The notes under the pieces: generated by a model
Seen by the model: the letters and a program-made list of their open reading frames with translations, nothing else
Told to the model about the DNA's origin: nothing
The model's database searches: none
Program-made: the position numbers and the translations under genes
Source of the DNA: Nematostella vectensis
Taxonomy: Eukaryota; Cnidaria; Anthozoa; Actiniaria; Edwardsiidae
Direction: 5' to 3'
DNA length: 64,000 nt
NCBI RefSeq assembly: GCF_932526225.1
Contig: NC_064043.1
Coordinates: forward strand, 1,509,501-1,573,500
Part shown: positions 10,640 through 25,600 of the stretch, one piece after another
How the letters are laid out: every line of letters begins with the position of its first letter
How positions within the stretch are numbered: position 1 is the stretch's first letter

Positions 10640-13600
10640 CTGCATTAAAGAGAAGTAGATCAGATAAACATTTTAAAGAATCACAATACAATCATACCAC
10701 CAAAGGCAGAATATTCTGCACAGTTTGCAATGATGAATGTGAGCATGAAAACTTTGATTAGCAATACAAAGCTATAGGAACACTCTAAGGTAAAGCCCCT
10801 ATCAATACAAGGCTAGAGATAAGGTAAAGACCCTAGCAATACAAAGCTAGAGATAAGGTAAAGACCCTAGCAATACAAAGCTAGCGATAAGGTAAAGACG
10901 CTAGCAATACAAAGCTAGCGATAAGGTAAAGACCCTAGCAATACTAAGCTATAGAAACACTAAAAGGTGAAGACCTTTTCGTTGAAGAAAGTTATATGAC
11001 ATGTGCGTAAAATACAGTTTAAAAGCTCCAAAGTTTGGATCTGGGTGTATAGATGTATGGGCAAAAAAGTCAAGTTTTTTCTTCTCCCCTCTCTCATTAA
11101 ATTGCAATCCATTACTGACCGTGTAATCAAGGGTGGTGTCAGTGAGCAATTCCTCCCAAAGCTTCACGTTTTCTTTATCCTCAGCGATGAGACCCTTCTG
11201 TTCGTCTGATAAGATCTGAGACGCCTTCTTTTTCTTCACTGGGGATTTGGACGGACTTGGAACTTCTAAGAAAAAGAATGTGATGCGATTCACTTGATGA
11301 GCTGAAGAAACATGGAAAACTAATGATGAAAAACTAATGAAATAAACACCCACGTTGCCCAATGAGCTTTTGTCTGTCGGATGAATAAAAATTTTTGTAT
11401 TCTCATTTATCTAGAGTAGATGAACATGGATTTTTTTTGGACCTCCAATTGTGATTGTCCTAATCTGTGATCTCATACCAAATCACAAGCTACTGTGATA
11501 TTTGATATCACCTCTCCTCTCCCCCATCACTATGAGCTGGTAAGGGTGTCTCATCCATGATGCAAATGATAACAATGCAAGGCATTATGGGCAAGTTGGA
11601 GTTGGCTCTTTAAAGTCCTACCTTCATCTCTCTTGCGCTTCCCTTTACCCTTGTTCTTGCCATTCTCTGCACTCTCCTCCTGTTTCTTGGCCTGGGCTTC
11701 AAGGAATCCTTCGGGGTACTACACTCAAGAGACACTTGAATTACCATAAGTATGACACATTTCATGTAACATGGTTCAAGGCCTAGACCACCTTGGATTA
11801 CCATAAGTATGACACATTTCATGTAACATGGTTCAAGGCCTAGACCACCTTGGATTACCATAAGTATGACACATTTCATGTAACATGGTTCAAGGCCTAG
11901 ACCACCTTGGATTACCATAAGTATGACACATTTCATGTAACATGGTTCAAGGCCTAGACCACCTTGAATTACCATAAGTATGACACATTTCATGTAACGT
12001 GGTTCAAGGCCTAGACCACCTTGGATTACCATAAGTATGACACATTTCATGTAACATGGTTCAAGGCCTAGACCACCTTGGATTACCATAAGTATGACAC
12101 ATTTCATGTAACATGGTTCAAGGCCTAGACCACCTTGGATTACCATAAGTATGATACATTTCATGTAACATGGTTCAAGGCCTAGACCACCTTGGATTAC
12201 CATAAGTATGACACATTTCATGTAACATGGTTCAAGGCCTAGACCACCTTGGATTACCATAAGTATGACACCTTTCATGTAACATGGTTCAAGGCCTAGA
12301 CCACCTTGGATTACCATAAGTATGACACATTTCATGTAACATGGTTCAAGGCCTAGACCACCTTGGATTACCATAAGTATGACACATTTCATGTAACATG
12401 GTTCAAGGCCTAGACCACCTTGGATTACCATAAGTATGACACATTTCATGTAACATGGTTCAAGGCCTAGACCACCTTGGATTACCATAAGTATGACTCA
12501 TTTCATGTAACATGGTTCAAGGCCTAGACCACCTTCTCGATTCCAGGTATGGGGGGTCTTTAAATGCTGATTTCACGGGATAAATGCCCCCCTTCCATAA
12601 AACCCTGTATTCACTGTAGGCTACCTACTTTCATCTAACCGATTGGTATCTGCATTCCACATGAGCTTGACTTTAACAATGAGATCACAGAATATTTAAA
12701 GGCATTTGTCTATTCAGAAATTAGGAAATGCTTAAAGTAATGACTTTGATATTGCATTGTTTTACTACACATACTCAGACCATGGCCATCTGGATTTGTG
12801 TAGTATACTTACCACCATTGTCAGACCAAGGGACTCGATATTCTTCTTTCCTTCTTTTGTCCATGGTGCCGGACTCTGGAGAAGAGCAAGATCTCTATGT
12901 GAATCAAAACACTGCACAAAATAATTTCACTATCCTGTCTAGCATGCCCATTACAAGATCTCTATGTGAATCAACACACTGCACAAAATAATATCCATTA
13001 TCCTGTCTAGCATCAAATTACCATCACACTCATAAGTATGATCACCATCGACATCACAATCGCTACCACAATCATCATTATTCCCCTCCTAATCATCAAC
13101 ATCACCTCTCAACATCAGTGTCAAATAGTGACTATGTCCTCCTCCTTGTCTAACATCATCAGCAGCATTCTTTTCACAGCATTACGTTCACAAAACTACT
13201 AACCTTATCATCACGCTTGAATAGATATCTCCAAACAATAAACCCAGATTTTCCCTTTGCGGGCCAATACTTGACAACCTATATGGAAACATACTGTAAG
13301 GAACATACTGGACCTTTGAAATGCAACGAGAAAAACATCACACCACTACAGTTAGACCAGTGAACTAACCATCAATAGATCTAGTTGGGACTCTACTAAG
13401 GCTGTGTTTAACTGGTGTAAAGGCGAGTATTGTAGGTTTATGTCTTATTTGTTAGAAATCAAAAGATGAATAGCTTTCATCACCTTGTAGATGCCATCAT
13501 ATCTGTTTCCATCCTCTGGAGCATATTCGGAGTGTTTACGAAGTTTACTGCTACGAATCTAGAATAAAATACTGTCAGGACAGCTTATCTACTAGAATTA

Positions 13601-16600
13601 TCATGCATCAAGTTCACTTACAACCCTGATTGAGCAGTATCTACTAGAATTGTCATGCATCAAGTTCACTTACAACCCTAACAGAAGTATCTACTAGAAT
13701 TATCATGCATCAAGTTCACTTACAACCCTAACAAAGCAGTATCTACTAGAATTATCATGCATCAAGTTCATTTACAACCCTAACAAAGCAGTAACAACTA
13801 GAATTATCATGCATCAAGTTCACTTACAACCCTAACAAAGCAGTAACAACTAGAATTATCATGCATTAAGTTCACTTACAACCCTGACAGAGCAGTATCT
13901 ACTAGAATTATCATGCATCAAGTTCACTTACAACCCTAACAGAGCAGTATCTACTAGAATTATCATGCATCAAGTTCACTTACAACCCTAACAGAGCAGT
14001 ATCTACTAGAATTATCATGCATCAAGTTCACTTACAACCCTAACAAAGCAGTAACAACTAGAATTATCATGCATCAAGTTCACTTACAACCCTAACAAAG
14101 CAGTAACAACTAGAATTATCATGCATCAAGTTCACTTACAACCCTAACAAAGCAGTATCTACTAGAATTATCATGCATTAAGTTCACTTACAACCCTAAC
14201 AGAGCAGTATCTACTAGAATTTTCTTGCATCAAGTTCACTTACAACCCTAACAAAGCAGTATCTACTAGAATTATCATGCATCAAGTTCACTTACAACCC
14301 TAACAGAGCAGTATCTACTAGAATTATCATGCATCAAGTTCACTTACAACCCTAACAGAGCAGTATCTACTAGAATTATCATGCATCAAGTTCACTTACA
14401 ACCCTGACAGAGCAGTATCTACTAGAATTATCATGCATTAAGTTCACTTACAACCCTAACAGAGCAGTATCTACTAGAATTATCATGCATCAAGTTCACT
14501 TACAACCCTAACAAAGCAGTAACAACTAGAATTATCATGCATCAAGTTCACTTACAACCCTAACAAAGCAGTATCTACTAGAATTATCATGCATCAAGTT
14601 CACTTACAACCCTAACAAAGCAGTAACAACTAGAATTATCATGCATCAAGTTCACTTACAACCCTAACAAAGCAGTAACAACTAGAATTATCATGCATCA
14701 AGTTCACTTACAACCCTAACAAAGCAGTAACAACTAGAATTATCATGCATTAAGTTCACTTACAACCCTAACAGAAGTATCTACTAGAATTATCATGCAT
14801 CAAGTTCACTTACAACCCTAACAAAGCAGTATCTAATAGAATTATCATGCATCAAGTTCACTTACAACCCTAACAAAGCAGTAACAACTAGAATTATCAT
14901 GCATCAAGTTCACTTACAACCCTAACAAAGCAGTAACAACTAGAATTATCATGCATCAAGTTCACTTACAACCCTAACAAAGCAGTAACAACTAGAATTA
15001 TCATGCATCAAGTTCACTTACAACCCTAACAAAGCAGTAACAACTAGAATTATCATGCATTAAGTTCACTTACAACCCTGACAGAGCAGTATCTACTAGA
15101 ATTATCATGCATCAAGTTCACTTACAACCCTAACAGAGCAGTATCTACTAGAATTATCATGCATCAAGTTCACTTACAACCCTAACAGAGCAGTATCTAC
15201 TAGAATTATCATGCATCAAGTTCACTTACAACCCTAACAAAGCAGTAACAACTAGAATTATCATGCATCAAGTTCACTTACAACCCTAACAAAGCAGTAA
15301 CAACTAGAATTATCATGCATCAAGTTCACTTACAACCCTAACAAAGCAGTATCTACTAGAATTATCATGCATTAAGTTCACTTACAACCCTAACAGAGCA
15401 GTATCTACTAGAATTTTCTTGCATCAAGTTCACTTACAACCCTAACAAAGCAGTATCTACTAGAATTATCATGCATCAAGTTCACTTACAACCCTAACAG
15501 AGCAGTATCTACTAGAATTATCATGCATCAAGTTCACTTACAACCCTAACAGAGCAGTATCTACTAGAATTATCATGCATCAAGTTCACTTACAACCCTG
15601 ACAGAGCAGTATCTACTAGAATTATCATGCATTAAGTTCACTTACAACCCTAACAGAGCAGTATCTACTAGAATTATCATGCATCAAGTTCACTTACAAC
15701 CCTAACAAAGCAGTAACAACTAGAATTATCATGCATCAAGTTCACTTACAACCCTAACAAAGCAGTATCTACTAGAATTATCATGCATCAAGTTCACTTA
15801 CAACCCTAACAAAGCAGTAACAACTAGAATTATCATGCATCAAGTTCACTTACAACCCTAACAAAGCAGTAACAACTAGAATTATCATGCATCAAGTTCA
15901 CTTACAACCCTAACAAAGCAGTAACAACTAGAATTATCATGCATTAAGTTCACTTACAACCCTAACAGAAGTATCTACTAGAATTATCATGCATCAAGTT
16001 CACTTACAACCCTAACAAAGCAGTATCTAATAGAATTATCATGCATCAAGTTCACTTACAACCCTAACAAAGCAGTAACAACTAGAATTATCATGCATCA
16101 AGTTCACTTACAACCCTAACAAAGCAGTAACAACTAGAATTATCATGCATCAAGTTCACTTACAACCCTAACAAAGCAGTAACAACTAGAATTATCATGC
16201 ATCAAGTTCACTTACAACCCTAACAAAGCAGTAACAACTAGAATTATCATGCATTAAGTTCACTTACAACCCTAACAGAGCAGTATCTACTAGAATTATC
16301 ATGCATCAAGTTCACTTACAACCCTAACAAAGCAGTATCTACTAGAATTATCATGCATCAAGTTCACTTACAACCCTAACAGAGCAGTAACAACTAGAAT
16401 TATCATGCATTAAGTTCACTTACAACCCTAACAGAGCAGTATCTACTAGAATTATCATGCATCAAGTTCACTTACAACCCTAACAAAGCAGTAACAACTA
16501 GAATTATCATGCATCAAGTTCACTTACAACCCTGACAGAGCAGTATCTACTAGAATTATCATGCATTAAGTTCACTTACAACCCTAACAAAGCAGTAACA

Positions 16601-19600
16601 ACTAGAATTGTCATGCATCAAGTTCACTTACAACCCTGACAGAGCAGTAACAACTAGAATTATCATGCATCAAGTTCACTTACAACCCTGACAGAGCAGT
16701 AACAACTAGAATTATCATGCATCAAGTTCACTTACAACCCTGACAGAGCAGTAACAACTAGAATTATCATGCATCAAGTTCACTTACAACCCTAACAGAG
16801 CAGTATCTACTAGAATTATCATGCATCAAGTTCACTTACAACCCTGACAGAGCAGTATCTACTAGAATTATCATGCATCAAGTTCACTTACAACCCTAAC
16901 AGAAGTATCTACTAGAATTATCATGCATCAAGTTCACTTACAACCCTAACAGAGCAGTATCTACTAGAATTATCATGCATTAAGTTCACTTACAACCCTA
17001 ACAGAGCAGTAACAACTAGAATTATCATGCATCAAGTTCACTTACAACCCTGACAGAGCAGTAACAACTAGAATTTTCTTGCATCAAGTTCACTTACAAC
17101 CCTAACAGAGCAGTATCAACTAGAATTATCATGCATCAAGTTCACTTACAACCCTAACAAAGCAGTAACAACTAGAATTATCATGCATCAAGTTCACTTA
17201 CAACCCTGACAGAGCAGTATCTACTAGAATTATCATGCATTAAGTTCACTTACAACCCTAACAGAGCAGTATCTACTAGAATTATCATGCATCAAGTTCA
17301 CTTACAACACTAACAAAGCAGTATCTACTAGAATTTTCTTGCATCAAGTTCACTTACAACCCTAACAAAGCAGTAACAACTAGAATTATCATGCATCAAG
17401 TTCACTTACAACCCTAACAAAGCAGTAACAACTAGAATTATCATGCATCAAGTTCACTTACAACCCTAACAAAGCAGTAACAACTAGAATTATCATGCAT
17501 CAAGTTCACTTACAACCCTAACAAAGCAGTATCTACTAGAATTATCATGCATCAAGTTCACTTACAACCCTAACAGAGCAGTATCTACTAGAATTTTCTT
17601 GCATCAAGTTCACTTACAACCCTAACAAAGCAGTAACAACTAGAATTATCATGCATCAAGTTCACTTACAACCCTAACAGAGCAGTATCTACTAGAATTA
17701 TCATGCATCAAGTTCACTTACAACCCTGACAGAGCAGTAACAACTAGAATTATCATGCATCAAGTTCACTTACAACCCTGACAGAGCAGTATCTACTAGA
17801 ATTATCATGCATCAAGTTCACTTACAACCCTAACAGAGCAGTATCTACTAGAATTATCATGCATCAAGTTCACTTACAACCCTGACAGAGCAGTATCTAC
17901 TAGAATTATCATGCATCAAGTTCACTTACAACCCTAACAGAGCAGTAACAACTAGAATTATCATGCATCAAGTTCACTTACAACCCTAACAGAGCAGTAT
18001 CTACTAGAATTATCATGCATCAAGTTCACTTACAACCCTAACAGAGCAGTATCTACTAGAATTATCATGCATCAAGTTCACTTACAACCCTGACAGAGCA
18101 GTATCTACTAGAATTATCATGCATCAAGTTCACTTACAACCCTAACAAAGCAGTATCTACTAGAATTATCATGCATTAAGTTCACTTACAACCCTAACAG
18201 AGCAGTATCTACTAGAATTATCATGCATCAAGTTCACTTACAACCCTGACAGAGCAGTAACAACTAGAATTATCATGCATCAAGTTCACTTACAACCCTA
18301 ACAAAGCAGTATCTACTAGAATTATCATGCATCAAGTTCACTTACAACCCTAACAGAGCAGTAACAACTAGAATTATCATGCATCAAGTTCACTTACAAC
18401 CCTGACAGAGCAGTAACAACTAGAATTATCATGCATCAAGTTCATTTACAACCCTAACAAAGCAGTATCTACTAGAATTATCATGCATCAAGTTCACTTA
18501 CAACCCTAACAGAGCAGTATCTACTAGAATTTTCTTGCATCAAGTTCACTTACAACCCTAACAGAGCAGTATCTACTAGAATTTTCTTGCATCAAGTTCA
18601 CTTACAACCCTAACAGAGCAGTATCTACTAGAATTATCATGCATCAAGTTCACTTACAACCCTAACAGAGCAGTATCTACTAGAATTATCTTGCATCAAG
18701 TTCACTTACAACCCTAACAGAGCAGTATCTACTAGAATTATCATGCATCAAGTTCACTTACAACCCTAACAGAGCAGTATCTACTAGAATTTTCTTGCAT
18801 CAAGTTCACTTACAACCCTAACAGAGCAGTATCTACTAGAATTATCATGCATCAAGTTCACTTACAACCCTAACAAAGCAGTAACAACTAGAATTATCAT
18901 GCATCAAGTTCACTTACAACCCTAACAGAGCAGTATCTACTAGAATTATCATGCATCAAGTTCACTTACAACCCTAACAAAGCAGTAACAACTAGAATTA
19001 TCATGCATCAAGTTCACTTACAACCCTAACAAAGCAGTATCTACTAGAATTATCATGCATCAAGTTCACTTACAACCCTAACAGAGCAGTATCTACTAGA
19101 ATTATCATGCATTAAGTTCACTTACAACCCTGACAGAGCAGTATCTACTAGAATTATCATGCATCAAGTTCACTTACAACCCTAACAGAGCAGTATCTAC
19201 TAGAATTTTCTTGCATCAAGTTCACTTACAACCCTAACAAAGCAGTAACAACTAGAATTATCATGCATTAAGTTCACTTACAACCCTAACAGAGCAGTAT
19301 CTACTAGAATTTTCTTGCATCAAGTTCACTTACAACCCTAACAAAGCAGTAACAACTAGAATTATCATGCATTAAGTTCACTTACAACCCTAACAGAGCA
19401 GTATCTACTAGAATTATCATGCATCAAGTTCACTTACAACCCTAACAGAGCAGTATCTACTAGAATTATCATGCATCAAGTTCACTTACAACCCTGACAG
19501 AGCAGTATCTACTAGAATTATCATGCATTAAGTTCACTTACAACCCTGACAGAGCAGTATCTACTAGAATTATCATGCATTAAGTTCACTTACAACCCTG

Positions 19601-22600
19601 ACAGAGCAGTATCTACTAGAATTATCATGCATTAAGTTCACTTACAACCCTAACAGAAGTATCTACTAGAATTATCATGCATCAAGTTCACTTACAACCC
19701 TGACAGAGCAGTATCTACTAGAATTATCATGCATCAAGTTCACTTACAACCCTGACAGAGCAGTATCTACTAGAATTATCATGCATCAAGTTCACTTACA
19801 ACCCTAACAGAGCAGTATCTACTAGAATTATCATGCATTAAGTTCACTTACAACCCTAACAGAAGTATCTACTAGAATTATCATGCATCAAGTTCACTTA
19901 CAACCCTAACAAAGCAGTAACAACTAGAATTATCATGCATCAAGTTCACTTACAACCCTAACAAAGCAGTAACAACTAGAATTATCATGCATCAAGTTCA
20001 CTTACAACCCTAACAAAGCAGTAACAACTAGAATTATCATGCATCAAGTTCACTTACAACCCTAACAAAGCAGTAACAACTAGAATTATCATGCATCAAG
20101 TTCACTTACAACCCTAACAAAGCAGTAACAACTAGAATTATCATGCATTAAGTTCACTTACAACCCTAACAGAGCAGCATCTACTAGAATTATCATGCAT
20201 CAAGTTCACTTACAACCCTAACAGAGCAGTATCTACTAGAATTATCATGCATCAAGTTCACTTACAACCCTAACAGAAGTATCTACTAGAATTATCATGC
20301 ATTAAGTTCACTTACAACCCTAACAGAGCAGTATCTACTAGAATTATCATGCATCAAGTTCACTTACAACCCTAACAAAGCAGTATCTACTAGAATTATC
20401 ATGCATCAAGTTCACTTACAACCCTAACAGAGCAGTAACAACTAGAATTATCATGCATCAAGTTCACTTACAACCCTAACAGAGCAGTATCTACTAGAAT
20501 TATCATGCATCAAGTTCACTTACAACCCTAACAAAGCAGTAACAACTAGAATTATCATGCATCAAGTTCACTTACAACCCTGACAGAGCAGTAACAACTA
20601 GAATTTTCTTGCATCAAGTTCACTTACAACCCTAACAGAGCAGTATCTACTAGAATTATCATGCATCAAGTTCACTTACAACCCTAACAAAGCAGTATCT
20701 ACTAGAATTATCATGCATCAAGTTCACTTACAACCCTAACAAAGCAGTAACAACTAGAATTATCATGCATCAAGTTCACTTACAACCCTAACAGAGCAGT
20801 ATCTACTAGAATTATCATGCATCAAGTTCACTTACAACCCTAACAAAGCAGTAACAACTAGAATTATCATGCATCAAGTTCACTTACAACCCTAACAAAG
20901 CAGTATCTACTAGAATTATCATGCATCAAGTTCACTTACAACCCTAACAGAGCAGTATCTACTAGAATTATCATGCATTAAGTTCACTTACAACCCTGAC
21001 AGAGCAGTATCTACTAGAATTATCATGCATCAAGTTCACTTACAACCCTAACAGAGCAGTATCTACTAGAATTTTCTTGCATCAAGTTCACTTACAACCC
21101 TAACAAAGCAGTAACAACTAGAATTATCATGCATCAAGTTCACTTACAACCCTAACAGAGCAGTATCTACTAGAATTATCATGCATCAAGTTCACTTACA
21201 ACCCTAACAAAGCAGTATCTACTAGAATTATCATGCATTAAGTTCACTTACAACCCTAACAGAGCAGTATCTACTAGAATTTTCTTGCATCAAGTTCACT
21301 TACAACCCTAACAAAGCAGTATCTACTAGAATTATCATGCATTAAGTTCACTTACAACCCTAACAGAGCAGTATCTACTAGAATTATCATGCATCAAGTT
21401 CACTTACAACCCTGACAGAGCAGTATCTACTAGAATTATCATGCATCAAGTTCACTTACAACCCTAACAGAGCAGTATCTACTAGAATTATCATGCATCA
21501 AGTTCACTTACAACCCTGACAGAGCAGTATCTACTAGAATTATCATGCATTAAGTTCACTTACAACCCTAACAGAGCAGTAACAACTAGAATTATCATGC
21601 ATCAAGTTCACTTACAACCCTAACAGAAGTATCTACTAGAATTATCATGCATCAAGTTCACTTACAACCCTAACAGAGCAGTATCAACTAGAATTATCAT
21701 GCATCAAGTTCACTTACAACCCTGACAGAGCAGTAACAACTAGAATTATCATGCATCAAGTTCACTTACAACCCTAACAAAGCAGTATCTACTAGAATTA
21801 TCATGCATCAAGTTCACTTACAACCCTAACAAAGCAGTATCTACTAGAATTATCATGCATCAAGTTCACTTACAACCCTAACAAAGCAGTAACAACTAGA
21901 ATTATCATGCATCAAGTTCACTTACAACCCTAACAGAGCAGTATCAACTAGAATTATCATGCATCAAGTTCACTTACAACCCTGACAGAGCAGTAACAAC
22001 TAGAATTATCATGCATTAAGTTCACTTACAACCCTAACAGAGCAGTATCTACTAGAATTATCATGCATCAAGTTCACTTACAACCCTAACAAAGCAGTAT
22101 CTACTAGAATTATCATGCATCAAGTTCACTTACAACCCTAACAGAGCAGTATCTACTAGAATTATCATGCATCAAGTTCACTTACAACCCTAACAGAGCA
22201 GTATCTACTAGAATTATCATGCATCAAGTTCACTTACAACCCTAACAAAGCAGTATCTACTAGAATTATCATGCATCAAGTTCACTTACAACCCTAACAA
22301 AGCAGTAACAACTAGAATTATCATGCATCAAGTTCACTTACAACCCTAACAAAGCAGTATCTACTAGAATTATCATGCATCAAGTTCACTTACAACCCTA
22401 ACAAAGCAGTAACAACTAGAATTATCATGCATCAAGTTCATTTACAACCCTAACAAAGCAGTATCTACTAGAATTATCATGCATCAAGTTCACTTACAAC
22501 CCTAACAGAGCAGTAACAACTAGAATTATCATGCATCAAGTTCACTTACAACCCTGACAGAGCAGTAACAACTAGAATTTTCTTTCATCAAGTTCACTTA

Positions 22601-25600
22601 CAACCCTAACAGAGCAGTATCTACTAGAATTATCATGCATCAAGTTCACTTACAACCCTAACAAAGCAGTATCTACTAGAATTATCATGCATCAAGTTCA
22701 CTTACAACCCTAACAAAGCAGTAACAACTAGAATTATCATGCATCAAGTTCACTTACAACCCTAACAGAGCAGTATCTACTAGAATTATCATGCATCAAG
22801 TTCACTTACAACCCTAACAAAGCAGTAACAACTAGAATTATCATGCATCAAGTTCACTTACAACCCTAACAAAGCAGTATCTACTAGAATTATCATGCAT
22901 CAAGTTCACTTACAACCCTAACAGAGCAGTATCTACTAGAATTATCATGCATTAAGTTCACTTACAACCCTGGCAGAGCAGTATCTACTAGAATTATCAT
23001 GCATCAAGTTCACTTACAACCCTAACAGAGCAGTATCTACTAGAATTATCATGCATGAAGTTCACTTACAACCCTAACAGAGCAGTATCTACTAGAATTT
23101 TCTTGCATCAAGTTCACTTACAACCCTAACAAAGCAGTAACAACTAGAATTATCATGCATTAAGTTCACTTACAACCCTAACAGAGCAGTATCTACTAGA
23201 ATTTTCTTGCATCAAGTTCACTTACAACCCTAACAAAGCAGTAACAACTAGAATTATCATGCATTAAGTTCACTTACAACCCTAACAGAGCAGTATCTAC
23301 TAGAATTATCATGCATCAAGTTCACTTACAACCCTAACAAAGCAGTATCTACTAGAATTATCATGCATTAAGTTCACTTACAACCCTAACAGAGCAGTAA
23401 CAACTAGAATTTTCTTGCATCAAGTTCACTTACAACCCTAACAAAGCAGTAACAACTAGAATTATCATGCATCAAGTTCACTTACAACCCTGACAGAGCA
23501 GTATCTACTAGAATTATCATGCATCAAGTTCACTTACAACCCTAACAGAGCAGTATCTACTAGAATTATCATGCATTAAGTTCACTTACAACCCTAACAA
23601 AGCAGCATCTACTAGAATTATCATGCATCAAGTTCACTTACAACCCTAACAAAGCAGTAACAACTAGAATTATCATGCATTAAGTTCACTTACAACCCTA
23701 ACAGAGCAGTATCTACTAGAATTATCATGCATCAAGTTCACTTACAACCCTGACAGAGCAGTATCTACTAGAATTATCATGCATCAAGTTCACTTACAAC
23801 CCTAACAGAGCAGTATCTACTAGAATTATCATGCATCAAGTTCACTTACAACCCTAACAGAGCAGTATCTACTAGAATTATCATGCATCAAGTTCACTTA
23901 CAACCCTGACAGAGCAGTATCTACTAGAATTATCATGCATTAAGTTCACTTACAACCCTAACAGAGCAGTAACAACTAGAATTATCATGCATCAAGTTCA
24001 CTTACAACCCTAACAAAGCAGTATCTACTAGAATTATCATGCATTAAGTTCACTTACAACCCTAACAGAGCAGTAACAACTAGAATTATCATGCATCAAG
24101 TTCACTTACAACCCTGACAGAGCAGTAACAACTAGAATTTTCTTGCATCAAGTTCACTTACAACCCTAACAGAGCAGTAACAACTAGAATTATCATGCAT
24201 CAAGTTCACTTACAACCCTAACAGGCTTGCCCTTTTTCCAATCTTCTGCCTCAGCACCTTCTTTGTCATTGAGAGGTGCGGCACAGTTTCTTGCAAGTGC
24301 CCTGTGGAGACAGGCAGAAGGGTTTAGAGAGTAATAAACAAGCAAGGCGGTAATAAGCAAAGAGAGAATTTACATATCTACAGTTACCAAACTCAAATGA
24401 CCAAAAATCAAAGGCTATTGACAGAAAGGAGTTGAGAAAGGCTTGTATGCATATGTTGCCATCATATGAAATTTATACAAAGAGTTTTTTTCTAGGCAAT
24501 TTTATCACATTTCATGGTAGAGATGGACACCCTATGTTTCAGTATTCCATGTTTTTTTTTCTTCAGCCACAAAGGCTTGTGAGAAGGTTTGTAAATCCAA
24601 CCCTATAAATCCAACCATGTAATTTAAGTGTGTGATGCTCTACCTGTTCATCTTTGTGAGCTTCTGATCACATGACTGTTCAGCTGTCCTCTTGTTGCCA
24701 GATAAGTCACGCCCTCCGCTGCCAGTATAGATGAACTCCTCTCCACTATCCTGACAAAGGTTCAGGGTATGTTAGACAGAAGATTTCTAGGCTGTTATAT
24801 CTTTGTTATACCACTATCTTTATGTACCCCTGTAACTCTACAGATCTCTGCCCTTCTTGTCTCTGTCTTTTTGTTTGCCACATACAAGTCCTATACTTTG
24901 CCAAATATATACATGGCATTCTTCCCTTCCATTGTTTTACCTTGTTCTTTAATACACTTCAGTGGCCTCAATTGTTTCAGATAATGCCAAATTTGTCAGT
25001 GAATTGGACAGCCCTCTTCGCTCACACCTTTCTGACTGGTTGGCTGTCTATTTTCCCATTTTTCTCTGCCTGGTTGATTATGTCTGTCTGTTTTCTTATC
25101 TGCTAGCCTGTTTCTGTCTGTCCCTCCCACCCCCCTGTCTCTGCTTGTCTGTCTACTTGCATGTCTTTCGGTCTACCAATCTTTTCTTCCATCTACATGT
25201 CTATGTCCAGTAGCTCTTCTGTGTGTAATTAGAAGCCATACCAGGTCATCCTCGTAGCCCCCTGCAAGCACAATTGAGTAGGCCCCTTCTGAGTCCCGCC
25301 CGTGGATACCACTGACATGTGGCCGATGAATCCCAGACTCACTTGCCTAAGACAAATTAGCAGCATTGATTAACAACTTAAACATTTTTGTAATCAGTGA
25401 GCTATATACTGTGCAATTGCACTCAAGTCACAAATAGGCCTTTGGAGAACTTAAGCAAAGATGACGGGAATGTGAACATGACAACAAAAAATAAAAAATT
25501 CAGAGCCAGACTTGAAATTGCCTAATACATATCAGCTGTTCTCCAGGCAACTCCAAGTGTCATGATCCTGCGAGGACAGGAAAATGTGCATTGAAAAAAA

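Noticed and set aside
11610-12488. 292-codon minus-strand frame with a 19-residue repeat
   Set aside because: It is the 57-bp intronic array translated; its end overlaps UHRF1 exon 20 in a different frame.
13583-24225. CRISPR-like regular repeats
   Set aside because: Units are directly adjacent with no unique spacers, and the DNA is eukaryotic; this is a satellite.
24769-25213. Cys/Leu-rich overlapping plus-strand frames
   Set aside because: They lie in UHRF1 intron 14 between exons 14 and 15, antisense, and are CT-rich low-complexity sequence.
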